A stretch of DNA of 48,276 nt from Bacteroidota bacterium. GTDB taxonomy: Bacteria; Bacteroidota; Rhodothermia; Rhodothermales; Bin80. This document shows, one piece after another, positions 1 to 9,662 of this stretch. How positions within the stretch are numbered: the first letter of the stretch is position 1; every line of letters begins with the position of its first letter. Under the pieces are notes generated by a model. The model was not told the DNA's origin, ran no database searches, and saw only the letters and a list, made by a program, of their open reading frames with translations. The position numbers and the translations under genes were made by a program. The stretch covers positions 1-48,276 of the forward strand of contig JAPPNA010000111.1 of NCBI GenBank assembly GCA_028873925.1. Reading direction: 5' to 3'.

Positions 1-63
1 TCCCGTCCGCGGAGCACCTGGTCCGGCCACCTCACTAGTTTACCATACGGATACATTACTACG

Positions 64-78
64 GCGATGCAGCATCGC
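64..78. repeat. Short perfect inverted repeat in left-edge intergenic DNA
   Basis: GCGATGC and GCATCGC flank a single A, a 15-base near-palindrome. It lies downstream of the leftward PspB-like pair, in 161 bases with no gene. It could be an operator or a small hairpin. There is no T-run next to it, so I do not call it a terminator. Confidence 0.3.
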
Positions 79-161
79 ACCGCCCAATATAATATGCCGT
101 AAGAAGATTAAAAGGTTTCAGCTAAGAATTACTCCCTCAACAGGGGGCTGCCTGGCAGGGA

Positions 162-392
162 CTATTTCGCCCGCTCGGGGAGCTGGCCGGCGGTGGCGAT
201 AGCCTCCAAGTCTTCCACGCGTTCGCGCAGTTGTGCAGCCTCAGTCTCGGCCGCCTTGAGCCGAGCGGCCAATTCGTCCACACTCCGGTCGTCAGCCATT
301 CCGCGTAAGCGTCGGTCAATCTGAAGCCAGACCAACACCAGCACACCAATCACCCCGACCGTGGCCGCACCCAGCAAGAGAAAAATCGGCAT
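162..392 (-). CDS. Small PspB-like membrane protein with coiled coil
   Basis: A 76-residue protein with one hydrophobic N-terminal helix (about residues 3-24) and a charged coiled coil (about 38-68) containing RVEDLEAI. This is the layout of phage-shock protein B: a single membrane anchor and a short cytoplasmic helix ending in R-x2-LE. PspB helps sense inner-membrane stress with PspC and PspA. No pspA or pspC is visible here, so the function is inference from architecture only. It starts 3 bases after the stop of the upstream gene (396-671), so the two are almost certainly cotranscribed. The two proteins look like tandem paralogues. Confidence 0.6.
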   Translation of the reverse strand: MPIFLLLGAATVGVIGVLVLVWLQIDRRLRGMADDRSVDELAARLKAAETEAAQLRERVEDLEAIATAGQLPERAK

Positions 393-395
393 AAC

Positions 396-671
396 TCAAA
401 CGGCAGACTGGTTGTGCCTGGAGCCTGCTGCAATGGCCGCCGGTTCCGCAGGCGCATCCAACAGTTGATCCACGACCACCGCCTCAAGCTTTTCAATCCG
501 CTTCTCCGTGGAAGCCAGCGCGGTCTCCGCCTCAGCAAGTCGCCTCTGAAGATCAGCTCCACCCTGCGCCTCGGCCAGTTTAACCCGGTAGTCCATCCAT
601 TTGCCGGCGATCATAAAGGCAAAGGGAGCCGCGATGGCAATTATGGGGACGACCACCCATATCCAATTCAT
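396..671 (-). CDS. Second small PspB-like membrane/coiled-coil protein
   Basis: A 91-residue product starting at MNWIWVVVP. The reading frame extends further upstream, but residue 1 placed here puts a clean transmembrane helix at the N-terminus (about 3-22). A coiled coil follows (about 32-65, with KRIEKLEAVVVD), then an Ala-rich tail. The arrangement matches the downstream neighbour at 162-392, including R-[VI]-E-x-LEA, which suggests a duplication. It diverges from rnc, whose start is only 58 bases away, so the two promoters must lie in or overlap 672-729. A role in envelope stress is inferred from PspB-like shape. Sequence identity is too low to be sure. Confidence 0.55.
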   Translation of the reverse strand: MNWIWVVVPIIAIAAPFAFMIAGKWMDYRVKLAEAQGGADLQRRLAEAETALASTEKRIEKLEAVVVDQLLDAPAEPAAIAAGSRHNQSAV

Positions 672-729
672 ATCCGTCGTAATTTGGTGCAGCCAAACCA
701 ACAATACCGTAAATGCCGGTCGGGGCTGC

Positions 730-1470
730 ATGATCCGGTGGGTGGGTCAACTGCTGAGGCGTGTCAGTCGCCGCATGAACCGTCCTCCGGTCCTGGTCAA
801 ACTGGGGATCCGCACGCGGAACCCACATCTCTATGAGCAGGCGACGCGGCATATTTCCGCCGCCAATACGATGACCCATGGCGGGGACACATCGTACGAG
901 CGCTTGGAATTCCTTGGAGATGCCGTACTGGACTGCGTCATCGCGGAGCACCTCTATGATGCATTCTCCGATGAAAATGAGGGCTTTCTGACAGCGCTCC
1001 GCGCCAAACTCGTCAGCAAATCCGCTTGCGCACAAGTGGCCCGCTCGCTTGATCTTGGATCCATCGTTCAATTGAGTGCTGAATTTGAGCGCGATGGCGG
1101 ACGCGCAAGTGATTCAATCCTGGCGGACTGCCTGGAAGCACTGATTGGAGCGGTCTACTTGGACATGGGTATGGCCCAGGCCCGCGCTTTTGTAAATGAG
1201 CATATGCTAAGCGGGGTGGACCTGCAGGCGCTTGCGGAAAGGGAGAGCAATTTCAAGAGCGCGCTCCAGGAATACGCACAGGCGCAGGGTCTGGAACTGC
1301 CCTGTTACCATTTTGTGAGCGTTACCGGACCGGCTAGAAGGCAGATATTTACCATTGAGGTTGCGCTCGATGGAGAGACCCTGGGGACCGGTCGAGGGCG
1401 CACTAAGAAAAAAGCTCAGCAGCGCGCCGCTCAGGAAGCCCTGACCAAAATCAGGTCCGGCTCATCATGA
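730..1470 (+). CDS. rnc: Ribonuclease III
   Basis: Endoribonuclease that cuts double-stranded RNA in rRNA processing and mRNA turnover, acting as a dimer with Mg2+. The 246-residue product carries the RNase III signature ERLEFLGDAVLD (about residues 57-68) and the second acidic patch DCLEALIGAVYLD. A C-terminal double-stranded RNA-binding domain begins near ESNFKSALQEYAQ and ends in a basic KKKAQQRAAQEAL helix. The frame is open back to position 601, but I place the start at ATG 730. The earlier codons overlap the divergent gene at 396-671, and the extra 43 residues have no counterpart in the family. ATG 775 (MNRPPVLVK) is a possible alternative. No Shine-Dalgarno sequence is visible. Confidence 0.92.
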   Translation: MIRWVGQLLRRVSRRMNRPPVLVKLGIRTRNPHLYEQATRHISAANTMTHGGDTSYERLEFLGDAVLDCVIAEHLYDAFSDENEGFLTALRAKLVSKSACAQVARSLDLGSIVQLSAEFERDGGRASDSILADCLEALIGAVYLDMGMAQARAFVNEHMLSGVDLQALAERESNFKSALQEYAQAQGLELPCYHFVSVTGPARRQIFTIEVALDGETLGTGRGRTKKKAQQRAAQEALTKIRSGSS

Positions 1471-1542
1471 GTCTTCTCGCAGGCCTCACGAACAGCGCCC
1501 CGGAATTCTCGTAGAATTTGCGCGTTTCCCCGCCGTGGGCCT

Positions 1543-4389
1543 ATGGCCATTGATCTTTCCTGCACGGACCGCTTTGTTGAGCGACACATCGGCGTGTCAG
1601 AGCAGGATGTCACAGATATGCTGAGTACCCTGGGAGTGGATTCCCTGGAGGCCCTGGTTGATCGGACTGTGCCGGCATCAATCCGGTCCACCACTCCCCT
1701 GCGCCTGCCGCCGGCCATGAGCGAACCTGCGGTCCTGGATGAGCTGACCCGCAGAGCCGCCAGCAATCAGATCTTCAGATCGTTCATCGGCATGGGCTAT
1801 CACGACACCATCACGCCCCGCGCGATTGCGCGCGCCGTGCTGGAGAATCCCTCCTGGTATACGCAGTACACCCCCTATCAGGCCGAAATTTCACAGGGCC
1901 GCCTGGAGGCCCTCCTCAACTATCAGACCATGGTCATGGACCTGACCGGTCTGGACATTGCGAACGCGTCACTGCTGGATGAGAGCACCGCGGCAGCCGA
2001 GGCGATGATGATGTTCCACCGATTATCGCGCCGGCGAAGCACCGTACTCGTGGCCGATGACTGCCACCCGCAGACACTGTCAGTGATACGCTCGCGAGCC
2101 GAGCCACTGGGAATCACGGTGCAGATCTGCAGCTCCGCCGAATTCGCCTTCACCCCGGACATCTTTGGTGCCATAGTTCAGTATCCGGCCACCGATGGCG
2201 GTATCAGAGACTACGCTGGCCTATGTTCAACAGCGCATCAGGCCGGTGCCTATGTGGCCGTAGCGACCGATCTCTTAGCACTGACCCTGTTGGAGGCTCC
2301 GGGCACCTTTGGGGCGGATGCCGCCGTGGGAAATTCCCAGCGCTACGGGGTGCCCTTGGGGTATGGCGGCCCCCATGCGGCTTTCTTTGCCACACGGTCC
2401 GACTTCAGACGGCAGATGCCGGGCCGGATCATTGGCCTTTCCCATGACTCTGATGGCCAGCCAGCCCTGCGCATGGCCCTTCAGATGCGTGAGCAGCACA
2501 TCAAACGCGCCCGCGCCACCAGCAATATCTGTACGGCGCAGGTCCTTCTGGCCATCATGGCCGGCGCATACGCCATCTACCACGGGCCCCGGGGGCTGCG
2601 CCGAATCGCCGAGCAGGTGCACCATCTGGCTCGGATCCTGGCGCACGGGCTGAATTGGATGGGATGTGACCTCCGCCATAAGGACTTCTTTGACACCCTT
2701 GTTGTCAACAATCCACCGCCAAACCTAAAAGCCCTCAGCGAATCCCACAGCATTAATCTGCGCCACCTGCCGGATGGTGCCGCAGGTATCGCCTTGGATG
2801 AAACCACAACCCCGACCGATGTTGAACAGTTGCTGATGTTGTTTGGAGCCACAGCAGCCGATGTACCTGCGCTGGCCAAGGACATGACCCCCGGGTATCA
2901 GGGCGCTATGCCCCGCACCACACCGTATCTGACCCACCCCGTCTTTAACCGCTACCACTCGGAAACCGAACTGATGCGCTACATGCATCGGCTCGCCTCG
3001 CGGGACCTTTCGCTGACTACCAGCATGATTGCGCTGGGGTCCTGCACCATGAAACTCAACGCGGCCACGCAACTGGCCCCGTTGAGTTGGGCGGGATTCA
3101 ACCGGATTCACCCGTTCGCGCCGCTTGAACAGACATCCGGTTACCAGGCTGTTTTCCGTGATCTCAAGCAATGGCTCGCTGAAGTCACCGGCTTCGCCGG
3201 CGTTTCTCTCCAGCCCAACTCCGGTGCCACCGGCGAATATGCCGGGCTGCTGGTGATCCGCGCCTGGCATGCAAGCCGCGGCGATTCCCACCGCAACGTC
3301 TGCCTGGTGCCGGATTCGGCCCACGGGACCAATCCCGCCAGTGCGGTGATGGCCGGGATGCGTGTGGTCGTGATCAAGACCGACGACAGCGGTGACATTG
3401 ACATTGAAGATCTGAATGCCAAGGCTGCGCGACATACGTCAAACCTGGCCGCCCTCATGATCACCTATCCTTCAACCTTCGGCGTGTTTGAAGAACATGT
3501 CCGGGAAGTTTGTGCGCTGGTGCACGAGTATGGCGGTCAGGTCTATATGGATGGTGCCAACATGAACGCCCAGGTCGGCCTCTGCAAGCCCGGCACCTTT
3601 GGCGCGGACGTTTGCCATCTGAATCTCCATAAGACATTTGCGATTCCGCACGGCGGTGGTGGCCCCGGTATGGGGCCCATCTGCGTGGCGGAACACCTCA
3701 TGCCGTTTCTGCCTGGTCACCCCAATGTGCCGACTGGCGGCCAGCAGGCGATTGGCCCTGTGGCGGCCGCCCCGTTCGGCAGTGCCAGCATTCTGCTGAT
3801 TTCCTGGGCCTATATGGCGCTTTTGGGACCGGATGGGCTGAAACGCGCCTCGCAAATCGCCGTATTGAATGCTAATTACCTGGCACATAAGCTTGAGCCT
3901 TATTACCCTATTCTGTACCGCGGAGAAAAAGGATTCGTGGCTCATGAGTTTATCGTGGATGTTCGGCCGTTCAGGCGAACGACGGGTATTGATGCGGTGG
4001 ACATCGCTAAGCGGCTGATGGATTACGGATTTCATGCCCCCACGATGTCCTGGCCGGTGATAGGTACCATGATGATCGAACCCACCGAAAGCGAGTCCAG
4101 GGCCGAATTGGACCGGTTCTGTGCCGCCATGATCTCCATCCGCGATGAAATCGACGAAATCATCAAGGGTGGCATGGACACCTACCTTAATCCGCTTAGG
4201 CAAGCGCCGCATACCGCCGCCATGGTGTGTGCAGATCACTGGGACCCGCCATACTCCCGCCAGGTCGCGGCCTTTCCCGCCCCCTGGACAAGAGAGCACA
4301 AGTTCTGGCCCTATGTCAGGCGCGTGGATGACGCGTTTGGCGATCGGCAGCTGGTGTGCTCCTGCCCACCGATTGATACTTACGATTGA
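1543..4389 (+). CDS. gcvP: Glycine dehydrogenase (decarboxylating), P protein
   Basis: PLP-dependent P protein of the glycine cleavage system. It decarboxylates glycine and passes the aminomethyl group to lipoylated H protein. At 948 residues it is the long single-chain form, fusing the two subunits found separately in some bacteria. The N-terminus [12 protein letters not shown] is typical. The PLP lysine lies in HLNLHKTF (K697), followed by a Gly-rich [11 protein letters not shown] loop. The C-terminus runs to the family end, so the gene looks intact. The other system genes (gcvT, gcvH) are not in the window. An AT-rich TAGAATTTG stretch about 25 bases upstream could be part of its promoter. 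No ribosome-binding site is seen. Confidence 0.97.
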   Translation: MAIDLSCTDRFVERHIGVSEQDVTDMLSTLGVDSLEALVDRTVPASIRSTTPLRLPPAMSEPAVLDELTRRAASNQIFRSFIGMGYHDTITPRAIARAVLENPSWYTQYTPYQAEISQGRLEALLNYQTMVMDLTGLDIANASLLDESTAAAEAMMMFHRLSRRRSTVLVADDCHPQTLSVIRSRAEPLGITVQICSSAEFAFTPDIFGAIVQYPATDGGIRDYAGLCSTAHQAGAYVAVATDLLALTLLEAPGTFGADAAVGNSQRYGVPLGYGGPHAAFFATRSDFRRQMPGRIIGLSHDSDGQPALRMALQMREQHIKRARATSNICTAQVLLAIMAGAYAIYHGPRGLRRIAEQVHHLARILAHGLNWMGCDLRHKDFFDTLVVNNPPPNLKALSESHSINLRHLPDGAAGIALDETTTPTDVEQLLMLFGATAADVPALAKDMTPGYQGAMPRTTPYLTHPVFNRYHSETELMRYMHRLASRDLSLTTSMIALGSCTMKLNAATQLAPLSWAGFNRIHPFAPLEQTSGYQAVFRDLKQWLAEVTGFAGVSLQPNSGATGEYAGLLVIRAWHASRGDSHRNVCLVPDSAHGTNPASAVMAGMRVVVIKTDDSGDIDIEDLNAKAARHTSNLAALMITYPSTFGVFEEHVREVCALVHEYGGQVYMDGANMNAQVGLCKPGTFGADVCHLNLHKTFAIPHGGGGPGMGPICVAEHLMPFLPGHPNVPTGGQQAIGPVAAAPFGSASILLISWAYMALLGPDGLKRASQIAVLNANYLAHKLEPYYPILYRGEKGFVAHEFIVDVRPFRRTTGIDAVDIAKRLMDYGFHAPTMSWPVIGTMMIEPTESESRAELDRFCAAMISIRDEIDEIIKGGMDTYLNPLRQAPHTAAMVCADHWDPPYSRQVAAFPAPWTREHKFWPYVRRVDDAFGDRQLVCSCPPIDTYD

Positions 4390-4421
4390 GCGTTTATCCC
4401 CGCTGAACTGACTGTCCACTC

Positions 4422-5750
4422 ATGCTTGAAGAACTCAACTCACGATTTAGACGCTCCATTGGCATCAAGCTTCTGTCAATGACTCTGGTGGCATTCATAC
4501 TGTCTGTGCCGCTGGTGATTGTCTCCAATTTTATTGGTGAACGCAGCGATACCCATGACGAAGCCGCGGAAGACATCAGTCAGTCCTGGAGTGACCGCCA
4601 GACGCTGGCTGGCCCGTTCATCATCGTGCCGTTTGTAGATACGCGCAGCTCCGGGGAGTTGGGGGAGAGATCCGAGGTCCGACACGCGTGGTTTCTGCCG
4701 GATCAGCTGGAGATTGATGGTGAGATAACGCCGGAAATCCGCTACCGCAGCATTTACGAGGTCGCAGTTTACTCAGCAAGCCTGGAGATCGCGGGTGCAT
4801 TCAGCGCACCCGACTTTACCGAATGGAATGTAGAGACAGACAACATTCTTTGGGACGAGGCCCGGCTGATTTTCGGCGTGACCGATATGCGGGGCATCCG
4901 TGAAGCTGTCACGCTGTCCTGGGGTGATGAGGCATTCGGCTTTTCCTCCGGCATCTCCGAGAGCCCGGCGAAGGTGATCCCCACCGGCATCAGCGTGCCG
5001 ATAGAGGCGGAGCAGGCGGGGGATTTTTCCTTTGCGCTGGAGCTAAACGGCAGTCGGGCCCTGCAGTTTGTACCGGTCGGGGGTGAAACCACCGTGGAAC
5101 TGACTTCTCCCTGGCCTGACCCCAGCTTTGATGGTGCCTTTCTGCCGGATGAGCGATCTGTTTCTGAAGAGGGGTTTGAGGCCTCCTGGCATGTGCTTGA
5201 TCTGAATCGTCCCTATGGGCAAAAATGGCGGGACAGTACGGTGGATCTGTACGGATCCGCGTTCGGTCTCTCACTCGCCGTACCGGTAGACCATTATCTC
5301 AAGGCACGCCGGTCCACCCGGTATGCTTTTCTGGTCGTCGTCCTGACCCTGCTGACATTCTTCCTGATTGAGTTGCGTTGCCGAAAGCATGCTCACCCCT
5401 TCCAGTACATTCTGATCGGGCTCGCATTGTGCCTGTTTTATCTGCTGCTGCTCTCACTGTCGGAACACATGCTTTTTGATTGGGCGTACCTCATAGCGGG
5501 CATTTCCACAGTTGGACTGACAGCGCTCTATGTGCGGGCGCTGTTCAAAGACCGATGGTTAAGCGGCCTTACGGCCATTGTGCTGACAGGCCTGTACGGG
5601 TTCGTTTTCGTGCTGATTCAGCTTGAGGATTACGCGTTGCTAGTGGGCACAATCGGGCTGATTTTGCTTCTGGCGTTAACCATGTTCCTGACGCGCAACT
5701 TCAGCGAGCTTGCGGCCGCACTGACCAGCCCGAGGCCGGAAGATGCCTGA
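4422..5750 (+). CDS. creD: CreD-family inner membrane protein
   Basis: A 442-residue member of the CreD (Cet) family. An N-terminal membrane helix (about residues 12-38) is followed by a large extracytoplasmic beta-rich region of about 270 residues and five or six C-terminal helices (from about 302). The LAGPFIIVPF segment is typical of the family. In Escherichia coli, creD is controlled by the CreBC two-component system and overexpression gives colicin E2 tolerance. In other bacteria it is linked to envelope integrity. The biochemical role is unknown. It follows gcvP by 32 bases, possibly by read-through, and converges on the glycosyltransferase gene with 8 bases between stops. Confidence 0.88.
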   Translation: MLEELNSRFRRSIGIKLLSMTLVAFILSVPLVIVSNFIGERSDTHDEAAEDISQSWSDRQTLAGPFIIVPFVDTRSSGELGERSEVRHAWFLPDQLEIDGEITPEIRYRSIYEVAVYSASLEIAGAFSAPDFTEWNVETDNILWDEARLIFGVTDMRGIREAVTLSWGDEAFGFSSGISESPAKVIPTGISVPIEAEQAGDFSFALELNGSRALQFVPVGGETTVELTSPWPDPSFDGAFLPDERSVSEEGFEASWHVLDLNRPYGQKWRDSTVDLYGSAFGLSLAVPVDHYLKARRSTRYAFLVVVLTLLTFFLIELRCRKHAHPFQYILIGLALCLFYLLLLSLSEHMLFDWAYLIAGISTVGLTALYVRALFKDRWLSGLTAIVLTGLYGFVFVLIQLEDYALLVGTIGLILLLALTMFLTRNFSELAAALTSPRPEDA

Positions 5751-5758
5751 CGTTGCGG

Positions 5759-6937
5759 TCAGCCGGACTCGGCCATCTTCTGATACATGGCCAGGGTCTG
5801 TCCGGCAACCGCACGCCAACTGAACTGAGCCTCCACGCGCTGACGACCGCGTTGGCCCATTTCGGTGCAGCGTCCGGGATTCGTCATCAGTTCATTGATG
5901 CGCTCGGCCAGGCGCTCTGGAAACCCATCGCCCTCGGGGGACACCAAATAGCCGGTGGATGCCTCCTTGACAACCATGGGAATGCCGCCAACATCAGACG
6001 CGACCACGGCTGTCTCGCAGGCCATGGCCTCCAGATTGATAATCCCGAACGGCTCGTAGACGGACGGACATACAAACACCAGGGCGTGCGAATACAGGAC
6101 GATCAGGTCCTGCCTGGGCATCATCGCACGAATCCACACAATCCGGTGCCGACCCTCCTGCTGCAGTCGGGCTACCTCCTGCGTCATTTCTTCTTCAATT
6201 TCGGCGGTGTCCGGTGCGCCGGCGGCCAGCACCACCTGCGTGCCCGGGATCAGGTCTTTGATGGCATGCACCAGATGGATGATGCCTTTCTGCCGCGTAA
6301 TGCGCCCGACAAACAGTACGAACGGCCGGTTCGGATCCACTCCATAGCGCCGCAGTACCTCCGCATCAAATGTCGGCCGATACTCATCCGGATCAATGCC
6401 GTTGGGGATAACGGTTACGCGCGCCGGGTCCACCTCGTAGAGATCCACCACATCGGCTTTCATCTGCGGCGAAACCGCCACGATGCCGTCTGCCGACCGG
6501 TAGGCAGTACGCTCAATCCAAGAGCTGGCATGATAGGCCCGTCCCAGCTGCTCAAACTTCCATGGGCGATGCGGCTCCAGACTATGCGTAGTAAGCACCA
6601 GTCTGGCTCCGGTGAGCTGTCTTACCAGGCAGCCTGCCCAGTGCGAGTACCATGTATGGCAGTGAACAATGTCAGCTTCCTGGACTGCCGCAGCCATGTG
6701 CAGATTGCGCTGCAACGTGTCAAACAGCTTGTTGAAACGGGGGTCGGATGCCTGCGGGGCACCCTCGGAGGGCATTCCCCGCACGCGCAGCTGTGTGTCA
6801 TCAATGTGCTGATCTCCGAATGGGTATACCTGCACCGAGCACAGGCGGGCCAGCTCACGCGCCAGATACTCCACATGGACCCCGGCACCGCCGTACACAT
6901 TGGGCGGATATTCGTTGGTCAGAAAAACTACGTTCAT
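5759..6937 (-). CDS. GT4 glycogen synthase / maltose-1-phosphate synthase (GlgM type)
   Basis: A 392-residue GT-B glycosyltransferase. The N-terminus NEYPPNVYGGAGVHVEYLAR closely resembles the actinobacterial GlgA/GlgM group rather than the bacterial GT5 GlgA. The C-terminal nucleotide-sugar domain has IPNGIDPDEY, FVGRITRQKG and the E-x7-E motif EPFGIINLE. GlgM enzymes use ADP-glucose to make maltose-1-phosphate for alpha-glucan synthesis, and some members elongate glucan directly. Choosing between these needs GlgE or trehalose genes, none of which are in this window. It lies 6 bases after the SLC12-like gene and is probably translated from the same mRNA, which hints at linked osmotic and carbon storage control. 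It is cytoplasmic with no signal peptide. Confidence 0.82.
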   Translation of the reverse strand: MNVVFLTNEYPPNVYGGAGVHVEYLARELARLCSVQVYPFGDQHIDDTQLRVRGMPSEGAPQASDPRFNKLFDTLQRNLHMAAAVQEADIVHCHTWYSHWAGCLVRQLTGARLVLTTHSLEPHRPWKFEQLGRAYHASSWIERTAYRSADGIVAVSPQMKADVVDLYEVDPARVTVIPNGIDPDEYRPTFDAEVLRRYGVDPNRPFVLFVGRITRQKGIIHLVHAIKDLIPGTQVVLAAGAPDTAEIEEEMTQEVARLQQEGRHRIVWIRAMMPRQDLIVLYSHALVFVCPSVYEPFGIINLEAMACETAVVASDVGGIPMVVKEASTGYLVSPEGDGFPERLAERINELMTNPGRCTEMGQRGRQRVEAQFSWRAVAGQTLAMYQKMAESG

Positions 6938-6943
6938 GGCCTG

Positions 6944-9169
6944 TTATTCGATGGTTATCCGGCGCGGGGTATGGACGAACAGCACGTCCTTGAGATCACC
7001 GTGATTCGTGAACACCTCTGACGCGCGTTTCTGGAGCCCTTCCACGCTGAACCCGATCACAGTTAGGTCTGCACCCTGGGAGCGCTCGCGCACCTCTGCG
7101 CGGAACACTTCAACATCCTCCATGGGAATGTACTCGATGTTTTTCTCCGATATCGGGAGGCGTCCGTCCTCAATCAGGCGGCTGAAATCCTTATGCATCT
7201 GAACCATGGCCTCCTGGGGAAGTGCAGCGAAAACCCGCACGGAGGCCCGCTTCCAGTCCGGGTGACCCAGAATGATGTAACTCAGGAGGATCATCATATT
7301 AGCGTTGTCCTGGTCATTCCAGGTCAGCCAGATGTGGATGCTCAGCCGCTCGCCGAAATGATAGTCCCCGTGCCTCAATACCAGCAGCGTCGTATTGGTA
7401 TTGGCGGCAAAGCGGGCATATTGCACGACATCACGTACGATTGCCGGGCTGTCATGGTCGGAGAATTCAAACAGAATCCCGTTGTTGGACATGCCCGATA
7501 CCCCGGGCACCTGGAGACTTTGGGCCAGTGCCGAAATCATGGACGGACTGACCACCGTATCCATATAGATGGTGCTTTTCTGGGACTTCGCCAGTTCAAG
7601 GAGGCGGGATTTCATTTCCTGGCTTTCCGCATAGTGCTCCTGGTCCAGCCGACCCTGGATAAAATGCAGATAGGTGCCGAATCCAAACCGGTGGCAGAGC
7701 CAGCGGAGCATGGTCAGCGGGCTGCGCCTGTCAAAGGTCCGGTCATTGACCATGATGATGCTGGGGCGCCACTCGCGATAATCAGTTTCTTCACGCCTGC
7801 GCTGCAGCCGTACGCTCATGTACCGGGTAGCCTGGTTCATGACCCCCTGAAACATATCTGCCAGATCGCCTTCACCGCCCCGCTTTAACGCTTGGTACAG
7901 ACCGCCCAGCACCACAATGGCCAGCATGGCAAATACCGGGTCCATCTGAAACATCATCAGCAGGCACATGATGGCCCCCAACAGGCTGAGATACCATCGG
8001 GACCTGAAGCTGGGGCGATAGCTGGGCCGCGCAGCGAAGTGTTCCAGAAAACTGATGGCGCACAGAGCCCCGTAGGTCACCATAAAGAACATGGAGATCA
8101 GCCGGGCCACAAAGTCCACATCGCCGAGATATACAATCACCAACGCGATGGCCCCGGTCACCAGGGTAGCATTGCGCGGATCGTTAGCATTGCCGACACC
8201 ACGAGCCAGCCAGCGGTTGGATTGAGCTCCGGGGAAAACCCCGTCACCGGCGAGCGCCTGCAATGTTCTGGGAGCCACCAGCGCTGATCCGATCGCACTG
8301 CTCAGCGTGGCACATCCCAATCCAATCAGGATCATGAAGCCCCATCTGGCAATCTGGCGCATGATCAGCTGATCGGAGGCCAGCGCTTCCGCCGGCGCAC
8401 TCCAGGCCAGCTTTACAACAATAAAAACATACACCACCATCCCCGTCAGGGTGGCCCAGATTGTACCGCTGGGTATTGACTTGCGGGGATTGCGGAGGTC
8501 GCCTGACAGTCCCACTCCGGCAGTCATGCCCGTAAAGGCCGGAAACACGATCGCGAAGACTATAAAGAATGTGTCTGGATTACTGGCGGTAGCCGTGAGA
8601 CTCACCGTATCGGGATCAAACCCCTCCACCGGTGTACCCAGAAAGAACGATATCAGCGACAACAGCAGCACGGATGCCACCACATAGAGTATTTTGACAC
8701 CGATTGCCGCTCCCTTGTATATGACGGGGACCAGCAGCGCCACCAGCGCGGGCAGCGACACAAATCGGGGGTCAAAGTTAAATCCGAAGGTTGAGGCAAA
8801 CGCGGCCTCCAGCGGCCGAAACGCTTCTGCAAAGGCGATCAGATAAAAGGCTACCGACACAGCCTGTGAGAGGTACAGGCAGAGTCCGATTACGCCTCCG
8901 ATGGTGGTCCCGAAGGACCGGGATATAATGAAGTACTCTCCGCCGCCTTCCACCTTGCGGTTGGTGGCGATTTCCGCGAGGGCCAGCGCGGTGGGGATGG
9001 TCACCAGATGGCCAAGAAAAATGATGGCCAGTACGCCGAGGAGACCGACATTGCCTACGGCATAGCCGAATCGCAGGAACATGATCGCACCGAGGATGGT
9101 GCTGATCCCTGCCAGGAATACCGGCAGTGTGCCGAAACCGTGGCCTCGCCCGCCGGCTTGCGTGTCCAT
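6944..9169 (-). CDS. SLC12-like cation-chloride cotransporter / APC-superfamily permease
   Basis: A 741-residue membrane protein. The first about 420 residues hold roughly 12 hydrophobic helices of the APC fold, starting with GTLPVFLAGISTILGAIMFL. The unwound first helix (ILGAIMFLRFGYAVG) and the GGEYFIISRSFG segment resemble the SLC12 Na-K-Cl and K-Cl carriers more than ordinary amino acid permeases. The final about 300 residues are soluble and cytoplasmic, with alternating strands such as STIYMDTVVSPS and TTLLVLRHGDYHFGE, as in the C-terminal domain of SLC12 homologues. It probably moves K+/Na+/Cl- or amino acids across the inner membrane for osmotic balance. The substrate cannot be read from sequence. 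It is followed 6 bases later by the GlgM-like gene. Confidence 0.8.
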   Translation of the reverse strand: MDTQAGGRGHGFGTLPVFLAGISTILGAIMFLRFGYAVGNVGLLGVLAIIFLGHLVTIPTALALAEIATNRKVEGGGEYFIISRSFGTTIGGVIGLCLYLSQAVSVAFYLIAFAEAFRPLEAAFASTFGFNFDPRFVSLPALVALLVPVIYKGAAIGVKILYVVASVLLLSLISFFLGTPVEGFDPDTVSLTATASNPDTFFIVFAIVFPAFTGMTAGVGLSGDLRNPRKSIPSGTIWATLTGMVVYVFIVVKLAWSAPAEALASDQLIMRQIARWGFMILIGLGCATLSSAIGSALVAPRTLQALAGDGVFPGAQSNRWLARGVGNANDPRNATLVTGAIALVIVYLGDVDFVARLISMFFMVTYGALCAISFLEHFAARPSYRPSFRSRWYLSLLGAIMCLLMMFQMDPVFAMLAIVVLGGLYQALKRGGEGDLADMFQGVMNQATRYMSVRLQRRREETDYREWRPSIIMVNDRTFDRRSPLTMLRWLCHRFGFGTYLHFIQGRLDQEHYAESQEMKSRLLELAKSQKSTIYMDTVVSPSMISALAQSLQVPGVSGMSNNGILFEFSDHDSPAIVRDVVQYARFAANTNTTLLVLRHGDYHFGERLSIHIWLTWNDQDNANMMILLSYIILGHPDWKRASVRVFAALPQEAMVQMHKDFSRLIEDGRLPISEKNIEYIPMEDVEVFRAEVRERSQGADLTVIGFSVEGLQKRASEVFTNHGDLKDVLFVHTPRRITIE

Positions 9170-9245
9170 GCGTGCGGGATAGCGAGAAAGTACACCCCTA
9201 CCGGGTGGAAGAGGCGTTCAACCCGCCAGCGCCCTACTCAAAGGG

Positions 9246-9602
9246 CTAGGCCGTTTGAGCGGCCCAGATTGAGCACCAGCCATCCGGATGGATGGGGCCT
9301 TTGACCGTGGTGCAGGTGCCGCAGTTGGAACCCGCCTCAGCGATCACATAAAGCTGGCAGTTGTCACAGGTCTGGCCTTCGGTCTCTGACTGATCGGTAT
9401 ACATCAGCGTATTCCGCATCGCGATGTCGGTTTCTTCCAATCCGGTCGTGTCCATGCAGCTGAAGCCGACCTCTGCGTCCGTCGCTCCACCGCCTTCAGA
9501 AGAGCCACCACCGCCGCCGCAGCCCGTCACGGCACCTCCAGCACCCAGCACGCCCAGCAGCGACAACTGCTGCACAAATTTACGTCTTGAAAGATCGCTC
9601 AT
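9246..9602 (-). CDS. High-potential iron-sulfur protein (HiPIP), probable Tat lipoprotein
   Basis: A 118-residue periplasmic electron carrier. The N-terminus SRRKFVQ followed by a hydrophobic stretch is a twin-arginine signal. It ends in VTGC (C28), which fits a lipobox, so the mature protein is probably lipid-anchored through a flexible Gly/Ser linker (residues 29-40). The HiPIP 4Fe-4S cysteines are C79 and C82 (TCDNC), C94 or C97 (NCGTC) and C110 (GWCSIW). C49 is an extra. HiPIPs shuttle electrons between bc1-like or alternative complex III enzymes and terminal oxidases or reaction centres. Tat export fits because the cluster is inserted before export. GGAGAG upstream of the ATG is one of the few plausible ribosome-binding sites in the window. 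Confidence 0.88.
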   Translation of the reverse strand: MSDLSRRKFVQQLSLLGVLGAGGAVTGCGGGGGSSEGGGATDAEVGFSCMDTTGLEETDIAMRNTLMYTDQSETEGQTCDNCQLYVIAEAGSNCGTCTTVKGPIHPDGWCSIWAAQTA

Positions 9603-9630
9603 GATTTCTCTCCGTTTGAGTGTATAGGCC

Positions 9631-9662
9631 CAAAATTAATGCATGCGGCTTCAAGTTACAAA
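9631..9662 (-). promoter_or_regulatory. Bacteroidota-type promoter of the HiPIP gene
   Basis: On the minus strand, TTTG (9662-9659) is followed after 20 bases by TAATTTTG (9638-9631). This matches exactly the Bacteroidota primary sigma consensus of TTTG at -33 and TAnnTTTG at -7. Transcription would begin near 9625, leaving a leader of about 22 bases before the HiPIP ATG at 9602, which carries GGAGAG. No experimental support. Confidence 0.6.

Noticed and set aside
601-729. Earlier start for RNase III
   Set aside because: The extra residues overlap the divergent membrane-protein gene and have no match to the family N-terminus.
3472-4419. A 315-codon minus-strand frame
   Set aside because: Antisense shadow of gcvP. 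No family-like sequence.
5753-7021. A 422-codon plus-strand frame
   Set aside because: It is antisense to the GlgM-type gene, which has clear family motifs; the frame has none.
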